64,000 nt of DNA from Lutibacter sp. A64 (GTDB lineage: Bacteria; Bacteroidota; Bacteroidia; Flavobacteriales; Flavobacteriaceae). Location of the stretch: positions 2,436,001-2,500,000 of the forward strand of contig NZ_CP092487.1 of the NCBI RefSeq assembly GCF_022429565.1, written 5' to 3'. The notes beneath the pieces were generated by a model. The model was not told the origin of the DNA and did not search any database. It worked only from the letters and a program-made list of their open reading frames with translations. Made by a program: the position numbers and the translations under genes. Positions 54,839 through 64,000 of this stretch are shown piece by piece (within the stretch, counting starts at the first letter, position 1; each line of letters opens with the position of its first letter).

Positions 54839-55619
54839 CTTAGAAACTGATGTATTCCGGTAAATAAAATAGCTGCTATTATATGGTATACAACAAACTA
54901 ATTTCATCCCTAAAAAACAATTAAAAACTCTGCCTTAATTCTATTAGATATTAGAACCTCTCTTAAATTAAATATATCGGAATTCACAACTTTATTGGTA
55001 GAGTAATAACAACATCCATATACTTAAAAAATGAATTTTAATAAATTTTATTAAGTAATTCAATAGCTTATTATATTTTAAATTTAATACTAAATTAATA
55101 AGAATATATAGTATATTGATTTTTTATTATAAAAAAATAGATTGCATTTTAACTATAAATCTAAACATGGTTAAAATTTAACCATTTTAACAAGAGTTTT
55201 GAAAAACAAGACAAACATTCCAGCACTACTACTAAATACTATTTCTTTTTAACTCACTAAAAACAACCCCATTAATAAACTTACCAATAACAAACAAGCA
55301 CTACTTTAATCATTTTACAAAAATGATTCTATTGCATTAATAGTAATTTTTTCTAAATCACAACACTCAAATAAATGATTTTTATCGAAGAAAACTAGTA
55401 ATTCGTCGAAAAACATAATTTTTTAACAATTATTTATGTTAAATTTAAGGATAAATTAAGATGCTTTTTTAAAGATAAAAGTGTGTGTTTTTAATAATTT
55501 AAGCTATTTAAACACACCTAACTTCTTTTAATTAAAACAAAAAATTCACTTAGGTAGTAAAATATTTAAGAATGCTAAGAACACCCTAAACAAATAAATA
55601 ATTAACTAACACAAATCCT
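54839..55619. other. 781-bp AT-rich region upstream of the SusC gene
   Basis: No gene, tRNA or clear consensus promoter is seen. It holds an 8-bp inverted repeat GTGTGTTT/AAACACAC (55483-55490 and 55510-55517) about 100 bp before the SusC start, which may be a regulator site. The length suggests a long leader or several regulator sites, as is common before Sus-type operons. Confidence 0.55.
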
Positions 55620-58600
55620 ATGGAAATTAAATCAACTAGTTCCCTTTTTTATTTTAAAAAAAGGTTATTAATTCTCATCACGAGAATCTTTATTTTTTTA
55701 TGTGTCACAACAATGTTTGGTTTTACTTCAAACATTGACAATGTAAACATAAAAGGTAGTTTTAATCAAGAAAAGCAGATTACTGGTACTGTTAAAGACA
55801 GTAACGGACAACCTCTTCCAGGTGTAAACATTCTGGAAAAAGGTACAAACAACGGTGTTTTAACCGATTTTAATGGTAATTACACCTTAAAATTATTAAA
55901 TGAAAATGCAACTTTAGCTTTTTCATTTATGGGCTTTAAAACAAAAGAAGTTATTGTTAATAACCAAACAACTATAAATATAACTTTAGAAGAAGACGTT
56001 GCCAGCCTTGATGAAGTAGTTATAGTTGGTTATGGTACAAGAAAAAAATCAAACGTAACATCTGCAGTTGCACAAGTGAGTGCTGAAACATTTGAAGATA
56101 GAGCTATTGCAAATGTATCTACTGGTTTACAAGGAGCTGTTACGGGGCTTCAAATTACAAGTACAACAAGCGGTGGAGAGCCAGGTGCAACACAAAACAT
56201 CAACATTAGAGGGTTAATGACCTCTACAGGCTCAAGCATTAGTAATGCTGGCCCATTAGTTCTTGTAGATGGAGCTGTAATGGATATAAATGATATTAAC
56301 CCAGAAGATATAGAAACAGTTTCTGTTTTAAAAGATGCTGCTGCGGCCTCTATTTATGGTTCTAGAGCTGCTGGAGGTGCTATTTTAATTACTACCAAAA
56401 GTGGTAAAAGCATGGATGGTGGTATGAAAGTTACTTACTCTAACAACTTCTCATTTTCTACATATACAAAATGGCCAAATCAAACAGACGCCTTAACTTA
56501 TACAACGGTAATGAATGAAGCTGGCTTCAACAACACTGGTCGTAACAATGTTTTTTTTAGCGAAGACGCTATTAGTAGAATAGAACAAAATATAGCAAAT
56601 CCTGGTAGCGCACCTACATTGGTTACTAAAAATAATGGTTTAGACTGGGATGTAAGTAGTGGAGGTCTTTATGCAAGTGGAAATACTAATTGGAGAGATT
56701 TTCTTTTTGATGATTTAGCATTAAAAACCAAACACAATTTAAGTTTTAGAGGAGGAAATGAAAAATTAAATTATTACATTTCAACAGGTGCTTACTCTGA
56801 AGATGGACTATTTAAAGTAGCTGAAAACAATTTTAACAGATACAATTTAGATGCAAAAATAGCAGCAAAACCAACAAAATGGTTAAAATTTGAACTTTTA
56901 ACTAAATTACAAAGAAGTGATGCTGAGTTCCCTTGGGATCCTTCTTATGGTAGAGGTAGAGTATTTGATCAATTATCTAAATTAAAACCAACCATGCCTA
57001 CCGTTGATCCTACCTACGGTGAGCCACTTACTGCTGCCTATTACCCTAGTTGGAATTACTCAAGTGAAGTAAATACAAAAAACCAATTAGTATTACTACC
57101 TAGAGTTAGCATAGAACCTCTTAAAGATTGGTTTATTAATTTAGAATACAACTACAAAACAAACAACAATAAAACAGTATATTCTACTTCTGAGTATGAG
57201 ACCATACGTCCAAATGGAGATCCACAAGTTATAATTTCAAAAGATCAAACTCGTGTAACTCCTACATTGTATACCAATGACTATTGGTCTCCAAACTTAT
57301 ACACTAGCTATCATAAAACTATTGGCGAACATAATTTTGATGCTACAGTAGGTTACCAAAGTGAACGCTATAATGTTTATAACTTAAGTGCAAACGCTTA
57401 TGGTTTATTATCCGATGGTGTTACTTCAATATCAACAGCCGTAGGAGATCAAACCGTTACCGACGGTATCTCTCACTGGTCTACAGAAAGTGTATTTGGT
57501 AGATTTGGTTACAATTACAAAGAAAAGTACATGGGTAGGATAACTTACCGTAGAGATGGATCATCAAGGTTCGAGCCAGGTAATAGATGGGCTGGTTTCC
57601 CTTCATTTGAGTTAGGATATAACATAGCTAAAGAAGATTTTTGGTCAATTGAAGAAATAAGCATGTTAAAGCTTCGTGCTAGTAGCGGTTCTCTTGGAAA
57701 TCAAAATGTGGGTAATTACCTATATGTACCAAGAATCCCAATTTCAAATGGTTTTTACCTATTTAATGGAGAAAGAGAATACACTGCAAACGTACCAGAT
57801 TTAACTAGTATCAACCTTACTTGGGAAACTGTAAAAACTAAAGATATTGGTATTGATATTATAGCATTAAACAATAAGCTAAATTTCTCTTTTGACTGGT
57901 ATCGTTCTGACATAGAGGATATGTCTACTTCAGGCGCTTCTTTACCAGCGGTTCTTGGAACAAGTTCTCCTTTAATAAATGGAGGTATTACGCGTACTCA
58001 AGGATGGGAAGCTGAAGCAAGCTGGCACCAATCATTCGGCGATTTTAGATTTAACGTTAGAACCACACTATCTGACTATAAACAAACTATAGTAGAATTT
58101 CCTAATGAAACAAAATTATTATCTGACTTATATGAAGGCAGAGATCTTGGAGAAATATGGGGATTGACTTGGGAAGGTTGGTTTACTAGTGACCAAGAAG
58201 CTTTAGACCGAGAATCTGTTGTAAACCAAAGATGGGTGCACAACAGCCAATTTGGTGAAGGAGACACAAAATATGCTGATTTAAATGATGATGGTGTAAT
58301 TAACAATGGAGCTAACACGCTAGATGACCATGGTGATATTTCCATAATAGGAAACTCAACACCTAGATATCAGTATGGAATTACAATTGGTGCTAATTAC
58401 AAAAGCATAGACTTTAATATGTTTATACAAGGTGTTGGAAAAAGAGAGTATTCTCCATTGGCAGGAAATTTAAAGAAACAATTTTTAGGACCAAATCAAG
58501 GTCCATTCCATTCAAATGTATACACAGAACATTTAGATTATTACAGACCTGCTGATACTGACAGTCCATTAGGCGCTAATACTGACTCGTTTTTCCCAAG

Positions 58601-58898
58601 ACCATATGCTGTAAATGGTGGTAAAAACAATAGAAACTTTAGAACTCACGTAGACCGTTATATCCAAAACGCGGCTTATGCTAGACTAAAAACAATCCAA
58701 CTTGGATTTACAATTCCTAAAAAAATAACAGATAAATATAAAATTGATAGATTTAGAATATTCGTTACAGGTGAAAATTTACTAACAATTTCCGACCTAA
58801 AATTTTATGATCCTGAAGCATTACAAGGATCATTTAGTGGAGGGGTATCCTATCCTTTATCTAAAACTATTTCTACAGGAGTTAATATTTCATTTTAA
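55620..58898 (+). CDS. SusC/RagA-type TonB-linked outer-membrane transporter
   Basis: 1092 residues. Long signal region (MEIKSTSSLFYFKKRLLILI followed by a hydrophobic stretch to about residue 35), carboxypeptidase-regulatory-like domain (about 58-135, TGTVKDSNGQPLPGVNIL), the SusC-specific signature LDEVVIVGYGTRKKS at the TonB-box region, plug with NIRGLMTSTGSS and VLKDAAAASIYGSRAAGGAI, and a large barrel ending SYPLSKTISTGVNISF. SusC proteins import glycans across the outer membrane together with a SusD lipoprotein, encoded 19 bp downstream. The neighbouring xylose genes suggest xylan-derived oligosaccharides, which is inference. Confidence 0.97.
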   Translation: MEIKSTSSLFYFKKRLLILITRIFIFLCVTTMFGFTSNIDNVNIKGSFNQEKQITGTVKDSNGQPLPGVNILEKGTNNGVLTDFNGNYTLKLLNENATLAFSFMGFKTKEVIVNNQTTINITLEEDVASLDEVVIVGYGTRKKSNVTSAVAQVSAETFEDRAIANVSTGLQGAVTGLQITSTTSGGEPGATQNINIRGLMTSTGSSISNAGPLVLVDGAVMDINDINPEDIETVSVLKDAAAASIYGSRAAGGAILITTKSGKSMDGGMKVTYSNNFSFSTYTKWPNQTDALTYTTVMNEAGFNNTGRNNVFFSEDAISRIEQNIANPGSAPTLVTKNNGLDWDVSSGGLYASGNTNWRDFLFDDLALKTKHNLSFRGGNEKLNYYISTGAYSEDGLFKVAENNFNRYNLDAKIAAKPTKWLKFELLTKLQRSDAEFPWDPSYGRGRVFDQLSKLKPTMPTVDPTYGEPLTAAYYPSWNYSSEVNTKNQLVLLPRVSIEPLKDWFINLEYNYKTNNNKTVYSTSEYETIRPNGDPQVIISKDQTRVTPTLYTNDYWSPNLYTSYHKTIGEHNFDATVGYQSERYNVYNLSANAYGLLSDGVTSISTAVGDQTVTDGISHWSTESVFGRFGYNYKEKYMGRITYRRDGSSRFEPGNRWAGFPSFELGYNIAKEDFWSIEEISMLKLRASSGSLGNQNVGNYLYVPRIPISNGFYLFNGEREYTANVPDLTSINLTWETVKTKDIGIDIIALNNKLNFSFDWYRSDIEDMSTSGASLPAVLGTSSPLINGGITRTQGWEAEASWHQSFGDFRFNVRTTLSDYKQTIVEFPNETKLLSDLYEGRDLGEIWGLTWEGWFTSDQEALDRESVVNQRWVHNSQFGEGDTKYADLNDDGVINNGANTLDDHGDISIIGNSTPRYQYGITIGANYKSIDFNMFIQGVGKREYSPLAGNLKKQFLGPNQGPFHSNVYTEHLDYYRPADTDSPLGANTDSFFPRPYAVNGGKNNRNFRTHVDRYIQNAAYARLKTIQLGFTIPKKITDKYKIDRFRIFVTGENLLTISDLKFYDPEALQGSFSGGVSYPLSKTISTGVNISF

Positions 58899-58917
58899 AA
58901 TTTAATTTATAATAATT

Positions 58918-60648
58918 ATGAAGAAAATATTTTATATTCTAACAATATGTACGGCAATCTTAATAGTATCGTCATGCGACAAAGATATATTAGATAGAAC
59001 ACCTCTAGATGAAATATCTGAACCAGAATTCTGGAAAACAACAAGTGACTTAGAGTTATACGCAAACTCTTTTTATAATAAATTACCTGGATGGTCTGGT
59101 GTAGGTTTTGGTAGTGCCCAAATGCCAGACGTTGGTACAGATTTAGGGTTAGGAACAGGTATTTCATCTAGATTACACGGAAGCCAAGGTATTCCTAGCT
59201 CATCTACTAATTCACTTTGGAGTTGGGATGAAGTAAGACAAGCGAATTACTTTGTATCCAATGTATCTAAAGCAGAAGGTTTAGAAGCAGAAATTAATCA
59301 ATTTACTGGAGAAGGTTATTTCTTCAGAGCTTATTTTTATTACGATTTACTAAAAAAATACGGTGACTTACCTATTTATGAAGAGTATTTTGATAATTTA
59401 AATACAGATGCTTTATACCAAGCTAGATCACCAAGAAATGAAGTTGCTGACTTTATACTTGCAGATTTAGATAAGGCAATTTCTTTACTAAAACCAAAAA
59501 GTGACCTTCCTACACCACGTGTAAATAAAGAAGCTGCTCAATTACTAAAAGCAACAATAGCACTTTATGAAGGTACTTGGGAAAAATATCACAACGGAAC
59601 TGAATTTGGTGTACCCGGATCTGATGGTAGCGCTTTTTTACAACAAGCAGCAAATGCTGCTAAAGACCTTATTGATGGAGGAACAAGAAGCTTAAACCCT
59701 ACTTATGGCGATTTATTTAATCAAACAAACCTTAGTACCAATAACGAGGTAATCCTTTGGCGAGAATACGATTATGTAGGTTTAGGAAGATCATTTGGTA
59801 ACGATGCGCAAGTTCAATGGCCTAACAATTTTTCTTTTTCACTAAGTGCCATACGCAGTTATTTAGCCCTAGATGGTTTACCTACAGCAGTTAGTCCTTT
59901 AGATACAGATGATAAAATGTTAGCAAATATTGAAACGAACAGAGACCCTAGACTTGCTCAAACCCTAATGGTTCCTGGCGATATTACTGTTGTTAATATT
60001 GATGGCTCTATGCTATATTGGGAAGAACCTACTGTAGGAAAAAGTGTAGGAGCTTATGAATCTCAAAAATACAGAATTGTTGAATTAGACGCTTCTACTA
60101 ATGACTATAGCAGAAATACAGCAAAAATTCTTATGAGATATAGCGAAGCATTACTTATTTATGCTGAAGCTAAAGCTGAATTAGGAACTATTACACAGGC
60201 GGATTTAGACCTTACAATAAATAAATTACGAGAAAGAGCTGGTTTTGATTTTGCTACATACCCAACTGCAAAACTTACTTTAAACCCTGTAACTGACCCT
60301 AATTGGCCAGATTATGGATATTCATTATCAAATTTACTTCAAGAAATAAGAAGAGAAAGAACCGTTGAATTAATGAATGAAGGGTTTAGAACTGCTGACT
60401 TAATGCGATGGAGAGCACATAATCTTTTTGTAGGTGCACAACAAAGACCAAAAGGAGCTTACTACGAAGATTTAATTATTGAAGTTGCGGGTAACTTAAA
60501 CACTGATTCAGATGGATATCTTGACCCATATGCTTCAGACTTATCCAATGGTTACGGTTTTAATCCTGAACGTGATTATTTACTTGCTATACCATCTGAA
60601 GAATTAGTATTAAACCCTAACTTAACACAAAACCCAGGTTGGGAATAA
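58918..60648 (+). CDS. SusD/RagB-type glycan-binding lipoprotein
   Basis: 576 residues. Signal peptide with lipobox Cys20 (IVSSC), then the SusD hallmarks: DRTPLDEISEPEFWKTTSDL near the N-terminus, ANYFVSNVSKAEG, FTGEGYFFRAYFYYDLLKKY, and late LPNP-like LAIPSEELVLNPNLTQNPGW. It caps the SusC barrel at the cell surface and binds the glycan. It forms a two-gene unit with the SusC gene and is closed by a strong terminator. No glycoside hydrolase is attached within the window. Confidence 0.97.
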   Translation: MKKIFYILTICTAILIVSSCDKDILDRTPLDEISEPEFWKTTSDLELYANSFYNKLPGWSGVGFGSAQMPDVGTDLGLGTGISSRLHGSQGIPSSSTNSLWSWDEVRQANYFVSNVSKAEGLEAEINQFTGEGYFFRAYFYYDLLKKYGDLPIYEEYFDNLNTDALYQARSPRNEVADFILADLDKAISLLKPKSDLPTPRVNKEAAQLLKATIALYEGTWEKYHNGTEFGVPGSDGSAFLQQAANAAKDLIDGGTRSLNPTYGDLFNQTNLSTNNEVILWREYDYVGLGRSFGNDAQVQWPNNFSFSLSAIRSYLALDGLPTAVSPLDTDDKMLANIETNRDPRLAQTLMVPGDITVVNIDGSMLYWEEPTVGKSVGAYESQKYRIVELDASTNDYSRNTAKILMRYSEALLIYAEAKAELGTITQADLDLTINKLRERAGFDFATYPTAKLTLNPVTDPNWPDYGYSLSNLLQEIRRERTVELMNEGFRTADLMRWRAHNLFVGAQQRPKGAYYEDLIIEVAGNLNTDSDGYLDPYASDLSNGYGFNPERDYLLAIPSEELVLNPNLTQNPGWE

Positions 60649-60690
60649 TATATTAATTTTAAACTTAATAAATTGAGTTTTTAATATTAG

Positions 60691-60745
60691 CCCAAAATTT
60701 AGTTTTTTATGTATTTTCATAATAAAAAACTAATTTTGGGTTTTT
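60691..60745 (+). terminator. Long-stem terminator after the SusD gene
   Basis: The left arm (60691-60710, CCCAAAATTT then AGTTTTTTAT) pairs with the right arm (60722-60740, ending CTAATTTTGGG) with a single bulge. A run of five T residues follows at 60741-60745. The loop is about 11 nt. Confidence 0.88.
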
Positions 60746-61174
60746 ATTTATCTATATACTTGCTTAAAAGAAACACAACATACTCAAGCACTATTATAAA
60801 AACCTCACACACTGCTCCAAAAAGAGAGCTAACTCCTATCTTTATAAATTATTAAATATGCTTAATTAAGCCTTCTATAGGTTTACTAAAAACACCCAAT
60901 TCCTATAACTTTTTCTAGCTATAACTCCACCTATAAAATTAAAGTTTAAAATAAATTCTAGTAGTTTTAAGTATTATCTCTGAAGTAAATTACGTTATAA
61001 AGAAGCAATAAAACACATTCTTTTTCTAAATTAAAACCTATTGTATTAATAAAGGTTTCAAAAAAGTCAACGTTAATTAGAACCAATACATTCCAAAGCT
61101 ACACTTAGTGTATTTGATACAATAAAAAATAGAAATCTTGAAATACTAGTTTCACAAACTTTTTTACAATATAA

Positions 61175-61355
61175 AAAGACTGTCTAAAAAGTTAAATTTT
61201 CGTCAACCTAAATCTATTTACTCATCTATTTCACATTTTATAATATGGAATTTGTGAGTCTTCGAATTCATGTTCTCAAGTGAATGATTATCAGTAAAAT
61301 GAGATTCTAAAACAAGTTCAGAATGACAGATTCCTAGACTTTTTAGACAGTCTCT
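61175..61355. repeat. Dispersed imperfect inverted repeat, copy 2
   Basis: The outer arms GACTGTCTAAAAAGT (61178-61192) and ACTTTTTAGACAGTC (61338-61352) are perfectly complementary over 15 bp. Inside are the cores CGTCAACCTAAA (61201-61212) and AACAAGTTCAGAATGAC shared with the copy at 15749-15885. This copy is about 40 bp longer in the centre. Like the first it lies between convergent genes. Confidence 0.85.
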
Positions 61356-61386
61356 TAAAAATATTTTAATTAAGAAAATAGAATTA

Positions 61387-62796
61387 TTATTTCCATATTT
61401 TTTCTATTTCCTCTAAAGTTTTCCCTTTGGTTTCTGGAACAAATTTCCAAACAAGTAACGCTGCTAACACTCCCATAACACCATAAATCCAATAAGCAAA
61501 ACCATGGTTAAATGTTTCTAGTAAATAGGTGTTTTTATCTAACATTGGAAACGTCCAAGAGACTAAATAATTAGAAATCCATTGAGCTGCAACCGCAACT
61601 GCTAAAGCTCTTCCTCTAATTTTATTTGGAAACATCTCTGACAATAGCACCCAACAAACAGGTCCCCAGCTCATAGCAAAACTAGCTACATAAATTAACA
61701 TAAATATTAAAGCTCCTATACCAACAGATTCCATAAAAAATGTAGTTCCCAAAGCAAACATTGCAAATGCCATTCCTATTGCACCAATAATCATTAATGG
61801 TTTTCTACCATATTTATCAACTGTCATAATTGCTAACACTGTAAATAATAAATTAACAATTCCAACAATAATAGTTTGTAATAATGCAGCATTAGTACCA
61901 GACCCCATACTTTTAAAAATTTCAGGAGCATAATACAACACAACATTTATCCCTACAAATTGTTGAAAAACAGATAGCAATACACCAATTACAATTACCG
62001 CAATACCAAAAGAAAATAACTTTCCTGAATTACTAACTACTGTATTCTGAATTTCTGCAAGAATCTTTTTGCCCTCTTCAAGACCATTTACTTTAACTAA
62101 AACATCCAATGCTTTTTCTGGCTGAGATTTTAACACCAAAGACCTTGGAGTATCAGGTACCATAAATAACATTATTAAAAATAAGGTTGCAGGAATAATT
62201 TCTGAAGCAAACATCCAACGCCATCCAACAGTATTCAACCAGGTATCGTCTCCCTGTTTTGCAATAAAATAATTTACAAAATACACCACTAACATACCAA
62301 AAATAATAGCAAATTGATTCATTGACACCAATTTACCTCGTATTTTTGCAGGTGCAATTTCAGCAATATATAAAGGTGATAGCATTGATGCTAACCCTAC
62401 TCCAATACCTCCAATAATTCTATAAACAATAAATATGTAAATAAAAGTATGATCTCCTTCTCCAACAGGTTTTATCAACATTTCTGGCATTGATGATCCA
62501 ATGGCTGAAAATAAAAACAACACTGCCGCTAAAATTAACCCATTTTTACGTCCTAGTTTTTTACTAATAACACCACCAAAAACACCACCAATAATGCATC
62601 CAATTAAGGCACTGGAAACAACAAATCCTAAACGGGCATTTGCTCCCAACTCATCCAAACCAAAAGGCAGAACAAAAAAACTTTCTAACGAACTTACAGT
62701 TCCAGAAATAACTGCGGTATCGTATCCAAATAACAGTCCGCCCAATGTAGCGACTAAAGTTAGTTTCAATAAATATTTAGAATTTGCTGTTTCCAT
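61387..62796 (-). CDS. xylE: Sugar porter (MFS), probable D-xylose/H+ symporter
   Basis: 469 residues with twelve transmembrane helices. Sugar porter motifs: LFGYDTAVISGTVSSLESFF in helix 1, KKLGRKNG in loop 2-3, RIIGGIGVGLASMLSPLYIA with AEIAPAKIRGKLVSMNQ, DKYGRKPLMIIGAIG in loop 8-9, and VPETKGKTLEEIE after helix 12. QQFVGINVVLYY in helix 7 is the sugar-binding segment of the XylE/GLUT type. It lies 11 bp behind xylA on the same strand, which supports xylose as the substrate, although glucose or arabinose porters look similar. Confidence 0.9.
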   Translation of the reverse strand: METANSKYLLKLTLVATLGGLLFGYDTAVISGTVSSLESFFVLPFGLDELGANARLGFVVSSALIGCIIGGVFGGVISKKLGRKNGLILAAVLFLFSAIGSSMPEMLIKPVGEGDHTFIYIFIVYRIIGGIGVGLASMLSPLYIAEIAPAKIRGKLVSMNQFAIIFGMLVVYFVNYFIAKQGDDTWLNTVGWRWMFASEIIPATLFLIMLFMVPDTPRSLVLKSQPEKALDVLVKVNGLEEGKKILAEIQNTVVSNSGKLFSFGIAVIVIGVLLSVFQQFVGINVVLYYAPEIFKSMGSGTNAALLQTIIVGIVNLLFTVLAIMTVDKYGRKPLMIIGAIGMAFAMFALGTTFFMESVGIGALIFMLIYVASFAMSWGPVCWVLLSEMFPNKIRGRALAVAVAAQWISNYLVSWTFPMLDKNTYLLETFNHGFAYWIYGVMGVLAALLVWKFVPETKGKTLEEIEKIWK

Positions 62797-62807
62797 ACTA
62801 CTAAAAA

Positions 62808-64000
62808 TTAAATGTATTGATTAATAATATTTTCAAATAATTCTTGCTTACCACTTTTTAGCGGTAACTCTCCGTTTTCTTGTGCAATTTTATACAAGTC
62901 TTCCATAGATAATTTTCCTTCTTCAAAAGCTTTTCCTTTTCCTGAATCAAAAGAAGCATAACGTTCTGCTCTTAATTTTGTATAGGGAGATGAAGTTATA
63001 ATTTTATCTGCAATTAACAAGGCTCTTGCAAAGGTATCTGCTCCACCAATATGTGCGTGAAATACATCTTCTAAATCTGTTGAATTTCTTCTAATTTTAG
63101 CATCAAAATTAACACCTCCACCTTGTAAACCACCAGCTTTTAAGAATACCAACATTGCTTCTGTAGTTTCTTGAATATTGTTAGGGAATTGGTCTGTATC
63201 CCATCCATTTTGGTAGTCTCCACGGTTAGCGTCTAAACTTCCTAACATTCCTGCTTTGGCAGCAACTTCTAATTCGTGTTGGAATGTATGTTGCGCTAAC
63301 GTAGCGTGATTTACTTCAATATTTATTTTAAAATCTTTGTCTAAACCATATTCTTTTAAAAATCCAATAGCCGTAGCTGTATCAAAATCATATTGATGTT
63401 TCATTGGCTCCATTGGTTTTGGCTCAATAAAAAAGTTACCCTTAAATCCTTGTGCACGCGCATAATCTCTTGCCATTCCTAAAAAGCGCCCCATATGGTC
63501 TAATTCACGTCCCATATCTGTATTTAACAACGACATATAACCTTCTCTACCTCCCCAAAAAACGTAGTTTTCACCACCTAATTTAATGGTTGCATCTAAG
63601 GCTAATTTAATTTGTCCACCAGCTCTTGCAAGTACATCAAATTCTGGATTTGTTGCAGCTCCATTCATATAACGTGGATTTGAAAAACAATTGGCTGTTC
63701 CCCATAATAATTTAACTCCACTTGCTGCTTGTTTTTCTTTTATATAATCGGTAATTGTATGTAATCTAGCTTCTGATTCTGTAAAAGTTGCTGCTTCTTG
63801 TACTAAATCATAATCGTGAAAACAAAAATAATCGAATCCCATTTTTGTAATAAATTCAAAAGCGGCATCTGCTTTATCTTTTGCTGCCTGAATTGGATCT
63901 GATGATTTATCCCACTCAAAACTCTGAGTTCCTGGTCCAAATGGATCGCCTCCTTGCCCACAGAATGAATGCCAATAGGCAATTGCAAATTTAAAATGCT
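62808..64000 (-). CDS. xylA: Xylose isomerase, 5' end beyond the window
   Basis: The reading frame continues from the stop at 62808 to the window edge (about 397 residues seen of about 440); the ATG at 63842 is internal, because upstream in-frame codons read [20 protein letters not shown], the conserved N-terminal part. The active-site pieces are all present: FCFHD (catalytic His-Asp), [18 protein letters not shown] with the first metal Glu, [27 protein letters not shown] and NFDAKIRR. It interconverts D-xylose and D-xylulose using two divalent metal ions. It precedes the xylose porter gene by 11 bp. Confidence 0.97.
   Translation of the reverse strand, partial: HFKFAIAYWHSFCGQGGDPFGPGTQSFEWDKSSDPIQAAKDKADAAFEFITKMGFDYFCFHDYDLVQEAATFTESEARLHTITDYIKEKQAASGVKLLWGTANCFSNPRYMNGAATNPEFDVLARAGGQIKLALDATIKLGGENYVFWGGREGYMSLLNTDMGRELDHMGRFLGMARDYARAQGFKGNFFIEPKPMEPMKHQYDFDTATAIGFLKEYGLDKDFKINIEVNHATLAQHTFQHELEVAAKAGMLGSLDANRGDYQNGWDTDQFPNNIQETTEAMLVFLKAGGLQGGGVNFDAKIRRNSTDLEDVFHAHIGGADTFARALLIADKIITSSPYTKLRAERYASFDSGKGKAFEEGKLSMEDLYKIAQENGELPLKSGKQELFENIINQYI

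Larger units (their letters stand above)
60649..61386. other. 738-bp spacer between convergent SusD and xylE-like genes
   Basis: It contains the SusD terminator at its left end and copy 2 of the dispersed inverted repeat at 61175-61355. Between them lies AT-rich sequence with no credible reading frame or RNA gene. Confidence 0.6.

Noticed and set aside
63803-63988. 61-codon frame at the right edge on the minus strand
   Set aside because: It is a shadow of xylA in another frame; the true xylA frame runs through to the window end and encodes conserved residues.
1-64000. CRISPR arrays, insertion sequences, prophage or toxin-antitoxin genes
   Set aside because: No regularly spaced repeats, transposase, integrase, phage structural gene or small toxin/antitoxin pair was seen in any frame; the two inverted repeats carry no gene.

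Overview
The window reads as one contiguous piece of a Flavobacteriaceae (Bacteroidota) chromosome. The evidence is the very AT-rich sequence, the TAnnTTTG-type promoter elements, the near absence of Shine-Dalgarno sites, SprA of the type IX secretion system, SusC/SusD-type outer-membrane proteins, DUF4249 lipoproteins and the large number of signal-peptide-bearing surface proteins. Apart from two copies of a dispersed inverted repeat I see no mobile elements, and I see no CRISPR array and no rRNA. There is one tRNA (Asn, GUU).

Layout. 1-6.9 kb: a six-gene minus-strand phosphate locus (PhoU-like DUF47 protein, PiT permease fused to a LuxR-type DNA-binding domain, OprO/OprP-type porin, lamin-tail lipoprotein, SdiA-regulated-type lipoprotein, CYTH-like protein). 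7.4-12.8 kb: a META lipoprotein, a small exported protein, tRNA-Asn, and sucA-sucB of the TCA cycle. 12.8-15.7 kb: a His-rich membrane protein and a TonB-dependent receptor behind tandem Fur-like dyads that overlap the promoter, probably a metal-responsive uptake locus. 15.9-23.9 kb: a minus-strand cluster with an outer-membrane barrel, a putative anti-sigma protein, an ECF sigma factor, a retropepsin-like protease, a membrane-anchored TPR-CHAT (caspase-like) protein and a PKD-domain protein. 24-35.6 kb: a long probable transcription unit maeB-ruvA-sprA-gcvH-vanZ-tonB. 35.8-45.2 kb: a DUF6973-like protein, a BNR/sortilin-type propeller protein, a UspA protein, a receiver-CRP fusion regulator with a PAS histidine kinase, a ChaN-like protein, and an aminopeptidase P. 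45.3-51.8 kb: an STN-TonB receptor / DUF4249 / MG2-like uptake cluster. 52-54.8 kb: aspartate kinase, a divergent ACT-like protein and an alpha/beta hydrolase. 55.6-64 kb: a SusC/SusD pair facing xylE-like and xylA (cut by the window end), pointing to xylose or xylo-oligosaccharide use.

Most interesting items. (1) The phosphate permease whose C-terminus carries a transmembrane helix, a coiled coil and a LuxR-type HTH looks like a transporter-receptor that could read phosphate flux directly into transcription. Its operon promoter has a perfect 18-bp CRP/FNR-like palindrome about 42 bp upstream of the inferred transcription start. (2) The CHAT protease / retropepsin / ECF sigma / putative anti-sigma cluster could be a proteolytic envelope-signalling system. 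(3) The tandem operator in front of the His-rich protein and the Cys-containing TonB receptor is a clean example of a repressor site built over a promoter. All functional links are inferences from domain order and gene order; no searches were run.
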